Of a stretch of 64,000 bases of DNA, positions 45,901 through 58,969 are shown piece after piece. Location: contig CP136063.1 in NCBI GenBank assembly GCA_032622095.1, positions 14,921,814 to 14,985,813 of the forward strand, in the 5' to 3' direction. Within the stretch, counting starts at the first letter, position 1. Each line of letters opens with the position of its first letter. Position numbers and translations under genes: made by a program. Below the pieces are notes generated by a model. It saw only the letters and a program-made list of their open reading frames with translations. It ran no database searches and was not told the DNA's origin. This DNA is from Siphonodentalium dalli. Its lineage: Eukaryota; Mollusca; Scaphopoda; Gadilida; Siphonodentaliidae.

Positions 45901-48005
45901 GCTGTATACTTATATAACCCAATCCATTAAACAGAGTCTTCTAACATCAAGCTGTATACTTATATAACCCAATCCCTTAAACAGAGTCTTCTAACATCAA
46001 GCTGTATACTTATATAACCCAATCCCTTAAACAGAGTCTTCTAACATCAAACTGTATACTTATATAACCCAATCCATTAAACAGAGTCTTCTAACATCAA
46101 GCTGTATACTTATATAACCCAATCCCTTAAACAGAGTCTTCTAACATCAAACTGTATACTTATATAACCCAATCTCTTAAACAGAGTCTTCATCAAACTG
46201 TATACTTATATAACCCAATCCCTTAAACAGAGTCTTCATCAAACTGTATACTTATATAACCCAACCCCTTAAACAGAGTCTTCTAACATCAAGCTGTATA
46301 CTTATATAACCCAACCCCTTAAACAGAGTCTTCTAACATCAAACTGTATACTTATATAACCCAATCCCTTAAACAGAGTCTTCTAACATCAAACTGTATA
46401 CTTATATAACCCAATCCCTTAAACAGAGTCTTCATCAAGCTGTATACTTATATAACCCAATCCCTTAAACAGAGTCTTCATCAAACTGTATACTTATATA
46501 ACCCAATCCCTTAAACAGAGTCTTCTAACATCAAACTGTATACTTATATAACCCAATCCATTAAACAGAGTCTTCTAACATCAAGCTGTATACTTATATA
46601 ACCCAATCCCTTAAACAGAGTCTTCTAACATCAAACTGTATACTTATATAACCCAATCCATTAAACAGAGTCTTCTAACATCAAGCTGTATACTTATATA
46701 ACCCAATCCCTTAAACAGAGTCTTCATCAAACTGTATACTTATATAACCCAACCCCTTAAACAGAGTCTTCTAACATCAAGCTGTATACTTATATAACCC
46801 AATCCCTTAAACAGAGTCTTCTAACATCAAACTGTATACTTATATAACCCAATCCCTTAAACAGAGTCTTCTAACATCAAGCTGTATACTTATATAACCC
46901 AATCCCTTAAACAGAGTCTTCATCAAACTGTATACTTATATAACCCAACCCCTTAAACAGAGTCTTCATCAAACTGTATACTTATATAACCCAATCCCTT
47001 AAACAGAGTCTTCTAACATCAAACTGTATACTTATATAACCCAATCCATTAAACAGAGTCTTCATCAAACTGTATACTTATATAACCCAATCCCTTAAAC
47101 AGAGTCTTCTAACATCAAACTGTATACTTATATAACCCAATCTCTTAAACAGAGTCTTCATCAAACTGTATACTTATATAAACCAATCCCTTAAACAGAG
47201 TCTTCATCAAACTGTATACTTATATAACCCAATCCCTTAAACAGAGTCTTCATCAAGCTGTATACTTATATAACCCAATCCCTTAAACAGAGTCTTCTAA
47301 CATCAAGCTGTATACTTATATAACCCAATCTCTTAAACAGAGTCTTCATCAAGCTGTATACTTATATAACCCAATCCCTTAAACAGAGTCTTCATCAAAC
47401 TGTATACTTATATAACCCAATCCCTTAAACAGAGTCTTCATCAAACTGTATACTTATATAACCCAATCCCTTAAACAGAGTCTTCATCAAACTGTATACT
47501 TATATAACCCAATCCCTTAAACAGAGTCTTCATCAAACTGTATACTTATATAACCCAATCCCTTAAACAGAGTCTTCTAACATCAAGCTGTATACTTATA
47601 TAACCCAACCCCTTAAACAGAGTCTTCTAACATCAAGCTGTATACTTATATAACCCAATCCCTTAAACAGAGTCTTCATCAAACTGTATACTTATATAAC
47701 CCAATCCCTTAAACAGAGTCTTCTAACATCAAACTGTATACTTATATAACCCAACCCCTTAAACAGAGTCTTCATCAAGCTGTATACTTATATAACCCAA
47801 TCCCTTAAACAGAGTCTTCATCAAGCTGTATACTTATATAACCCAATCCCTTAAACAGAGTCTTCATCAAGCTGTATACTTATATAACCCAATCCCTTAA
47901 ACAGAGTCTTCTAACATCAAGCTGTATACTTATATAACCCAATCCCTTAAACAGAGTCTTCTAACATCAAACTGTATACTTATATAACCCAATCCCTTAA
48001 ACAGA
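42997..48005 (+). repeat. Array domain without a clear long period
   Basis: Mixed S and L monomers with frequent CCAATCTCTT and CCAACCCCTT variants. I followed no repeated string longer than a few monomers with confidence here. Private changes include GTATTCTAAC near 43,971, AAACAAAGTC near 44,395, TTAAATAGAG near 44,880 and GTACACTTA near 45,045. Confidence 0.7.
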
Positions 48006-49921
48006 GTCTTCATCAAGCTGTATACTTATATAACCCAATCCATTAAACAGAGTCTTCATCAAACTGTATACTTATATAACCCAATCCCTTAAACAGAGTC
48101 TTCATCAAACTGTATACTTATATAACCCAATCCCTTAAACAGAGTCTTCTAACATCAAGCTGTATACTTATATAACCCAATCCATTAAACAGAGTCTTCA
48201 TCAAACTGTATACTTATATAACCCAATCCCTTAAACAGAGTCTTCATCAAACTGTATACTTATATAACCCAATCCCTTAAACAGAGTCTTCATCAAACTG
48301 TATACTTATATAACCCAACCCCTTAAACAGAGTCTTCATCAAACTGTATACTTATATAACCCAACCCCTTAAACAGAGTCTTCTAACATCAAACTGTATA
48401 CTTATATAACCCAATCCCTTAAACAGAGTCTTCTAACATCAAACTGTATACATATATAACCCAATCCCTTAAACAGAGTCTTCTAACATCAAGCTGTATA
48501 CTTATATAACCCAATCCATTAAACAGAGTCTTCATCAAACTGTATACTTATATAACCCAATCCCTTAAACAGAGTCTTCATCAAACTGTATACTTATATA
48601 ACCCAACCCCTTAAACAGAGTCTTCTAACATCAAACTGTATACTTATATAACCCAATCCCTTAAACAGAGTCTTCTAACATCAAACTGTATACATATATA
48701 ACCCAATCCCTTAAACAGAGTCTTCTAACATCAAGCTGTATACTTATATAACCCAATCCATTAAACAGAGTCTTCATCAAACTGTATACTTATATAACCC
48801 AATCCCTTAAACAGAGTCTTCTAACATCAAACTGTATACTTATATAACCCAATCCCTTAAACAGAGTCTTCTAACATCAAACTGTATACTTATATAACCC
48901 AATCCCTTAAACAGAGTCTTCTAACATCAAACTGTATACATATATAACCCAATCCCTTAAACAGAGTCTTCTAACATCAAGCTGTATACTTATATAACCC
49001 AATCCATTAAACAGAGTCTTCATCAAACTGTATACTTATATAACCCAATCCCTTAAACAGAGTCTTCTAACATCAAACTGTATACTTATATAACCCAATC
49101 CCTTAAACAGAGTCTTCTAACATCAAACTGTATACTTATATAACCCAATCCCTTAAACAGAGTCTTCTAACATCAAACTGTATACTTATATAACCCAATC
49201 CCTTAAACAGAGTCTTCTAACATCAAGCTGTATACTTATATAACCCAATCCATTAAACAGAGTCTTCATCAAACTGTATACTTATATAACCCAATCCCTT
49301 AAACAGAGTCTTCTAACATCAAGCTGTATACTTATATAACCCAATCCCTTAAACAGAGTCTTCTAACATCAAACTGTATACTTATATAACCCAATCCCTT
49401 AAACAGAGTCTTCTAACATCAAGCTGTATACTTATATAACCCAATCCATTAAACAGAGTCTTCATCAAACTGTATACTTATATAACCCAATCCATTAAAC
49501 AGAGTCTTCATCAAACTGTATACTTATATAACCCAATCCCTTAAACAGAGTCTTCTAACATCAAACTGTGTACTTATATAACCCAATCCCTTAAACAGAG
49601 TCTTCATCAAACTGTATACTTATATAACCCAATCCCTTAAACAGAGTCTTCATCAAGCTGTATACTTATATAACCCAATCCCTTAAACAGAGTCTTCATC
49701 AAACTGTATACTTATATAACCCAATCCCTTAAACAGAGTCTTCATCAAACTGTATACTTATATAACCCAATCCCTTAAACAGAGTCTTCATCAAACTGTA
49801 TACTTATATAACCCAATCCCTTAAACAGAGTCTTCATCAAACTGTATACTTATATAACCCAATCCCTTAAACAGAGTCTTCATCAAACTGTATACTTATA
49901 TAACCCAATCCCTTAAACAGA
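48006..49921 (+). repeat. 1,916-bp tandem duplication, copy 1
   Basis: Begins with an S-AAGCTG-CCATT monomer. The marker GTATACATATAT occurs at 48,446, 48,688 and 48,934 (spacings 242 and 246) and again exactly 1,916 bp later. 1,916 bp equals 21 short plus 19 long monomers (40 in total). Copy 1 has one private base, CTGTGTACTTA near 49,568, which copy 2 lacks. Confidence 0.9.
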
Positions 49922-51837
49922 GTCTTCATCAAGCTGTATACTTATATAACCCAATCCATTAAACAGAGTCTTCATCAAACTGTATACTTATATAACCCAA
50001 TCCCTTAAACAGAGTCTTCATCAAACTGTATACTTATATAACCCAATCCCTTAAACAGAGTCTTCTAACATCAAGCTGTATACTTATATAACCCAATCCA
50101 TTAAACAGAGTCTTCATCAAACTGTATACTTATATAACCCAATCCCTTAAACAGAGTCTTCATCAAACTGTATACTTATATAACCCAATCCCTTAAACAG
50201 AGTCTTCATCAAACTGTATACTTATATAACCCAACCCCTTAAACAGAGTCTTCATCAAACTGTATACTTATATAACCCAACCCCTTAAACAGAGTCTTCT
50301 AACATCAAACTGTATACTTATATAACCCAATCCCTTAAACAGAGTCTTCTAACATCAAACTGTATACATATATAACCCAATCCCTTAAACAGAGTCTTCT
50401 AACATCAAGCTGTATACTTATATAACCCAATCCATTAAACAGAGTCTTCATCAAACTGTATACTTATATAACCCAATCCCTTAAACAGAGTCTTCATCAA
50501 ACTGTATACTTATATAACCCAACCCCTTAAACAGAGTCTTCTAACATCAAACTGTATACTTATATAACCCAATCCCTTAAACAGAGTCTTCTAACATCAA
50601 ACTGTATACATATATAACCCAATCCCTTAAACAGAGTCTTCTAACATCAAGCTGTATACTTATATAACCCAATCCATTAAACAGAGTCTTCATCAAACTG
50701 TATACTTATATAACCCAATCCCTTAAACAGAGTCTTCTAACATCAAACTGTATACTTATATAACCCAATCCCTTAAACAGAGTCTTCTAACATCAAACTG
50801 TATACTTATATAACCCAATCCCTTAAACAGAGTCTTCTAACATCAAACTGTATACATATATAACCCAATCCCTTAAACAGAGTCTTCTAACATCAAGCTG
50901 TATACTTATATAACCCAATCCATTAAACAGAGTCTTCATCAAACTGTATACTTATATAACCCAATCCCTTAAACAGAGTCTTCTAACATCAAACTGTATA
51001 CTTATATAACCCAATCCCTTAAACAGAGTCTTCTAACATCAAACTGTATACTTATATAACCCAATCCCTTAAACAGAGTCTTCTAACATCAAACTGTATA
51101 CTTATATAACCCAATCCCTTAAACAGAGTCTTCTAACATCAAGCTGTATACTTATATAACCCAATCCATTAAACAGAGTCTTCATCAAACTGTATACTTA
51201 TATAACCCAATCCCTTAAACAGAGTCTTCTAACATCAAGCTGTATACTTATATAACCCAATCCCTTAAACAGAGTCTTCTAACATCAAACTGTATACTTA
51301 TATAACCCAATCCCTTAAACAGAGTCTTCTAACATCAAGCTGTATACTTATATAACCCAATCCATTAAACAGAGTCTTCATCAAACTGTATACTTATATA
51401 ACCCAATCCATTAAACAGAGTCTTCATCAAACTGTATACTTATATAACCCAATCCCTTAAACAGAGTCTTCTAACATCAAACTGTATACTTATATAACCC
51501 AATCCCTTAAACAGAGTCTTCATCAAACTGTATACTTATATAACCCAATCCCTTAAACAGAGTCTTCATCAAGCTGTATACTTATATAACCCAATCCCTT
51601 AAACAGAGTCTTCATCAAACTGTATACTTATATAACCCAATCCCTTAAACAGAGTCTTCATCAAACTGTATACTTATATAACCCAATCCCTTAAACAGAG
51701 TCTTCATCAAACTGTATACTTATATAACCCAATCCCTTAAACAGAGTCTTCATCAAACTGTATACTTATATAACCCAATCCCTTAAACAGAGTCTTCATC
51801 AAACTGTATACTTATATAACCCAATCCCTTAAACAGA
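49922..51837 (+). repeat. 1,916-bp tandem duplication, copy 2
   Basis: Same monomer order as copy 1, with GTATACATATAT at 50,362, 50,604 and 50,850. The start of a third copy is visible for two monomers (51,838-51,929) before the order diverges, as expected if the exchange happened in register at this S-AAGCTG monomer. Confidence 0.9.
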
Positions 51838-54800
51838 GTCTTCATCAAGCTGTATACTTATATAACCCAATCCATTAAACAGAGTCTTCATCAAACTGTA
51901 TACTTATATAACCCAATCCCTTAAACAGAGTCTTCTAACATCAAACTGTATACTTATATAACCCAATCCCTTAAACAGAGTCTTCTAACATCAAACTGTA
52001 TACTTATATAACCCAATCCCTTAAACAGAGTCTTCATCAAACTGTATACTTATATAACCCAATCCCTTAAACAGAGTCTTCATCAAACTGTATACTTATA
52101 TAACCCAATCCCTTAAACAGAGTCTTCATCAAGCTGTATACTTATATAACCCAATCCATTAAACAGAGTCTTCATCAAACTGTATACTTATATAACCCAA
52201 TCCCTTAAACAGAGTCTTCTAACATCAAACTGTATACTTATATAACCCAATCCCTTAAACAGAGTCTTCTAACATCAAACTGTATACTTATATAACCCAA
52301 TCCCTTAAACAGAGTCTTCATCAAACTGTATACTTATATAACCCAATCCCTTAAACAGAGTCTTCTAACATCAAACTGTATACTTATATAACCCAATCCA
52401 TTAAACAGAGTCTTCATCAAACTGTATACTTATATAACCCAATCCCTTAAACAGAGTCTTCATCAAGCTGTATACTTATATAACCCAATCCCTTAAACAG
52501 AGTCTTCTAACATCAAACTGTATACTTATATAACCCAATCCATTAAACAGAGTCTTCTAACATCAAGCTGTATACTTATATAACCCAACCCCTTAAACAG
52601 AGTCTTCATCAAGCTGTATACTTATATAACCCAATCCCTTAAACAGAGTCTTCTAACATCAAACTGTATACTTATATAACCCAATCCCTTAAACAGAGTC
52701 TTCTAACATCAAGCTGTATACTTATATAACCCAACCCCTTAAACAGAGTCTTCATCAAACTGTATACTTATATAACCCAATCCCTTAAACAGAGTCTTCT
52801 AACATCAAACTGTATACTTATATAACCCAATCCCTTAAACAGAGTCTTCTAACATCAAACTGTATACTTATATAACCCAATCCCTTAAACAGAGTCTTCT
52901 AACATCAAGCTGTATACTTATATAACCCAATCCCTTAAACAGAGTCTTCTAACATCAAGCTGTATACTTATATAACCCAATCCATTAAACAGAGTCTTCT
53001 AACATCAAACTGTATACTTATATAACCCAATCCCTTAAACAGAGTCTTCTAACATCAAACTGTATACTTATATAACCCAATCCCTTAAACAAAGTCTTCT
53101 AACATCAAGCTGTATACTTATATAACCCAATCCCTTAAACAGAGTCTTCTAACATCAAGCTGTATACTTATATAACCCAATCCCTTAAACAGAGTCTTCA
53201 TCAAACTGTATACTTATATAACCCAATCCATTAAACAGAGTCTTCTAACATCAAACTGTATACTTATATAACCCAATTCCTTAAACAGAGTCTTCTAACA
53301 TCAAACTGTATACTTATATAACCCAATCCATTAAACAGAGTCTTCTAACATCAAACTGTATACTTATATAACCCAATCCATTAAACAGAGTCTTCTAACA
53401 TCAAACTGTATACTTATATAACCCAATCCCTTAAACAGAGTCTTCTAACATCAAACTGTATACTTATATAACCCAATCCATTAAACAGAGTCTTCTAACA
53501 TCAAACTGTATACTTATATAACCCAATCCCTTAAACAGAGTCTTCTAACATCAAGCTGTATACTTATATAACCCAACCCCTTAAACAGAGTCTTCTAACA
53601 TCAAACTGTATACTTATATAACCCAATCCCTTAAACAGAGTCTTCATCAAGCTGTATACTTATATAACCCAATCCCTTAAACAGAGTCTTCTAACATCAA
53701 GCTGTATACTTATATAACCCAATCCCTTAAACAGAGTCTTCTAACATCAAACTGTATACTTATATAAACCAACCCCTTAAACAGAGTCTTCATCAAACTG
53801 TATACTTATATAAACCAACCCCTTAAACAGAGTCTTCATCAAACTGTATACTTATATAACCCAATCCATTAAACAGAGTCTTCATCAAACTGTATACTTA
53901 TATAACCCAATCCCTTAAACAGAGTCTTCTAACATCAAGCTGTATACTTATATAAACCAACCCCTTAAACAGAGTCTTCATCAAGCTGTATACTTATATA
54001 ACCCAATCCATTAAACAGAGTCTTCTAACATCAAACTGTATACTTATATAACCCAATCCCTTAAACAGAGTCTTCTAACATCAAACTGTATACTTATATA
54101 AACCAACCCCTTAAACAGAGTCTTCATCAAACTGTATACTTATATAACCCAATCCATTAAACAGAGTCTTCTAACATCAAACTGTATACTTATATAACCC
54201 AATCCATTAAACAGAGTCTTCATCAAACTGTATACTTATATAACCCAATCCCTTAAACAGAGTCTTCTAACATCAAGCTGTATACTTATATAAACCAACC
54301 CCTTAAACAGAGTCTTCATCAAACTGTATACTTATATAACCCAATCCATTAAACAGAGTCTTCTAACATCAAACTGTATACTTATATAACCCAATCCCTT
54401 AAACAGAGTCTTCTAACATCAAACTGTATACTTATATAACCCAATCCCTTAAACAGAGTCTTCTAACATCAAACTGTATACTTATATAACCCAATCCCTT
54501 AAACAGAGTCTTCTAACATCAAGCTGTATACTTATATAACCCAATCCTTAAACAGAGTCTTCTAACATCAAGCTGTATACTTATATAACCCAATCCCTTA
54601 AACAGAGTCTTCATCAAGCTGTATACTTATATAACCCAATCCATTAAACAGAGTCTTCATCAAACTGTATACTTATATAACCCAATCCCTTAAACAGAGT
54701 CTTCATCAAACTGTATACTTATATAACCCAATCCCTTAAACAGAGTCTTCTAACATCAAACTGTATACTTATATAACCCAATCCCTTAAACAGAGTCTTC

Positions 54801-57800
54801 TAACATCAAGCTGTATACTTATATAACCCAATCCTTAAACAGAGTCTTCTAACATCAAGCTGTATACTTATATCCCAATCCCTTAAACAGAGTCTTCATC
54901 AAGCTGTATACTTATATAACCCAATCCATTAAACAGAGTCTTCATCAAACTGTATACTTATATAACCCAATCCCTTAAACAGAGTCTTCATCAAACTGTA
55001 TACTTATATAACCCAATCCCTTAAACAGAGTCTTCTAACATCAAACTGTATACTTATATAACCCAATCCATTAAACAGAGTCTTCATCAAACTGTATACT
55101 TATATAACCCAATCCCTTAAACAGAGTCTTCTAACATCAAGCTGTATACTTATATAACCCAATCCATTAAACAGAGTCTTCTAACATCAAACTGTATACT
55201 TATATAACCCAATCCATTAAACAGAGTCTTCATCAAACTGTATACTTATATAACCCAATCCCTTAAACAGAGTCTTCTAACATCAAACTGTATACTTATA
55301 TAACCCAATCCCTTAAACAGAGTCTTCTAACATCAAGCTGTATACTTATATAACCCAATCCCTTAAACAGAGTCTTCATCAAACTGTATACTTATATAAC
55401 CCAATCCCTTAAACAGAGTCTTCTAACATCAAACTGTATACTTATATAACCCAATCCATTAAACAGAGTCTTCTAACATCAAACTGTATACTTATATAAC
55501 CCAATCCCTTAAACAGAGTCTTCATCAAACTGTATACTTATATAACCCAACCCCTTAAACAGAGTCTTCTAACATCAAACTGTATACTTATATAACCCAA
55601 TCCATTAAACAGAGTCTTCATCAAACTGTATACTTATATAACCCAATCCCTTAAACAGAGTCTTCTAACATCAAACTGTATACTTATATAACCCAACCCC
55701 TTAAACAGAGTCTTCATCAAACTGTATACTTATATAACCCAATCCCTTAAACAGAGTCTTCATCAAACGGTATACTTATATAACCCAATCCCTTAAACAG
55801 AGTCTTCATCAAACTGTATACTTATATAACCCAATCCCTTAAACAGAGTCTTCATCAAGCTGTATACTTATATAACCCAATCCCTTAAACAGAGTCTTCA
55901 TCAAACTGTATACTTATATAACCCAATCCCTTAAACAGAGTCTTCTAACATCAAGCTGTATACTTATATAACCCAACCCCTTAAACAGAGTCTTCTAACA
56001 TCAAACTGTATACTTATATAACCCAATCCATTAAACAGAGTCTTCATCAAACTGTATACTTATATAACCCAATCCCTTAAACAGAGTCTTCTAACATCAA
56101 ACTGTATACTTATATAACCCAATCCATTAAACAGAGTCTTCATCAAACTGTATACTTATATAACCCAATCCCTTAAACAGAGTCTTCTAACATCAAGCTG
56201 TATACTTATATAACCCAATCCCTTAAACAGAGTCTTCTAACATCAAACTGTATACTTATATAACCCAATCCATTAAACAGAGTCTTCTAACATCAAACTG
56301 TATACTTATATAACCCAATCCATTAAACAGAGTCTTCTAACATCAAGCTGTATACTTATATAACCCAATCCCTTAAACAGAGTCTTCATCAAACTGTATA
56401 CTTATATAACCCAATCCCTTAAACAGAGTCTTCTAACATCAAACTGTATACTTATATAACCCAATCCCTTAAACAGAGTCTTCATCAAACTGTATACTTA
56501 TATAACCCAATCCATTAAACAGAGTCTTCTAACATCAAACTGTATACTTATATAACCCAATCCCTTAACCAGAGTCTTCTAACATCAAACTGTATACTTA
56601 TATAACCCAATCCCTTAAACAGAGTCTTCATCAAACTGTATACTTATATAACCCAATCCCTTAAACAGAGTCTTCTAACATCAAACTGTATACTTATATA
56701 ACCCAATCCCTTAAACAGAGTCTTCATCAAACTGTATACTTATATAACCCAATCCCTTAAACAGAGTCTTCTAACATCAAGCTGTATACTTATATAACCC
56801 AATCCCTTAAACAGAGTCTTCATCAAGCTGTATACTTATATAACCCAATCCCTTAAACAGAGTCTTCATCAAACTGTATACTTATATAACCCAATCCATT
56901 AAACAGAGTCTTCATCAAGCTGTATACTTATATAACCCAATCCATTAAACAGAGTCTTAATCAAACTGTATACTTATATAACCCAATCCCTTAAACAGAG
57001 TCTTCTAACATCAAGCTGTATACTTATATAACCCAATCCCTTAAACAGAGTCTTCATCAAACTGTATACTTATATAACCCAATCCCTTAAACAGAGTCTT
57101 CTAACATCAAGCTGTATACTTATATAACCCAATCCCTTAAACAGAGTCTTCATCAAACTGTATACTTATATAAACCAATCCCTTAAACAGAGTCTTCATC
57201 AACCTGTATACTTATATAACCCAATCCCTTAAACAGAGTCTTCTAACATCAAACTGTATACTTATATAACCCAATCCCTTAAACAGAGTCTTCATCAAAC
57301 TGTATACTTATATAACCCAATCCCTTAAACAGAGTCTTCTAACATCAAGCTGTATATTTATATAACCCAATCCCTTAAACAGAGTCTTCTAACATCAAAC
57401 TGTATACTTATATAACCCAATCCCTTAAACAGAGTCTTCTAACATCAAACTGTATACTTATATAACCCAATCCCTTAAACAGAGTCTTCTAACATCAAGC
57501 TGTATACTTATATAACCCAATCCCTTAACCAGAGTCTTCATCAAACTGTATACTTATATAACCCAATCCCTTAAACAGAGTCTTCATCAAACTGTATACT
57601 TATATAACCCAATCCCTTAAACAGAGTCTTCTAACATCAAACTGTATACTTATATAACCCAATCCATTAAACAGAGTCTTCTAACATCAAGCTGTATACT
57701 TATATAACCCAATCCATTAAACAGAGTCTTCTAACATCAAGCTGTATACTTATATAACCCAATCCATTAAACAGAGTCTTCATCAAGCTGTATACTTATA

Positions 57801-58969
57801 TAACCCAATCCCTTAAACAGAGTCTTCATCAAGCTGTATACTTATATAACCCAATCCATTAAACAGAGTCTTCTAACATCAAGCTGTATACTTATATAAC
57901 CCAATCCCTTAAACAGAGTCTTCTAACATCAAGCTGTATACTTATATAACCCAACCCCTTAAACAGAGTCTTCATCAAGCTGTATACTTATATAACCCAA
58001 TCCATTAAACAGAGTCTTCATCAAACTGTATACTTATATAACCCAATCCCTTAAACAGAGTCTTCATCAAACTGTATACTTATATAACCCAATCCTTTAA
58101 ACAGAGTCTTCATCAAGCTGTATACTTATATAACCCAATCCATTAAACAGAGTCTTCATCAAACTGTATACTTATATAACCCAATCCATTAAACAGAGTC
58201 TTCTAACATCAAACTGTATACTTATATAACCCAATCCCTTAAACAGAGTCTTCTAACATCAAGCTGTATACTTATATAACCCAATCCATTAAACAGAGTC
58301 TTCTAACATCAAGCTGTATACTTATATAACCCAATCCATTAAACAGAGTCTTCATCAAACTGTATACTTATATAACCCAATCCATTAAACAGAGTCTTCT
58401 AACATCAAACTGTATACTTATATAACCCAATCCCTTAAACAGAGTCTTCTAACATCAAACTGTATACTTATATAACCCAATCCATTAAACAGAGTCTTCA
58501 TCAAGCTGTATACTTATATAACCCAATCCCTTAAACAGAGTCTTCTAACATCAAACTGTATACTTATATAACCCAATCCCTTAAACAGAGTCTTCTAACA
58601 TCAAACTGTATACTTATATAACCCAACCCCTTAAACAGAGTCTTCATCAAACTGTATACTTATATAACCCAATCCATTAAACAGAGTCTTCATCAAACTG
58701 TATACTTATATAACCCAATCCATTAAACAGAGTCTTCATCAAACTGTATACTTATATAACCCAATCCATTAAACAGAGTCTTCATCAAACTGTATACTTA
58801 TATAACCCAATCCCTTAAACAGTGTCTTCTAACATCAAACTGTATACTTATATAACCCAATCCCTTAAACAGAGTCTTCTAACATCAAGCTGTATACTTA
58901 TATAACCCAATCCCTTAAACAGAGGCTTCATCAAACTGTATACTTATATAACCCAATCCCTTAAACAGA
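51838..58969 (+). repeat. Array domain with six-monomer local repeats and small deletions
   Basis: A six-monomer group (284 bp) starting at about 51,838 repeats once. TATAAACCAACCCC monomers cluster from 53,766 to 54,293. Monomers with CCAATCCTTA (49 bp, one C lost) at 54,541 and 54,828 are 287 bp apart, again six monomers. One monomer near 54,871 has lost three bases, reading TATATCCCAATC. Other private changes are CCAATTCC near 53,275, AAACGGTATAC near 55,767 and TTAACCAGAG near 56,567 and 57,527. Confidence 0.75.
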
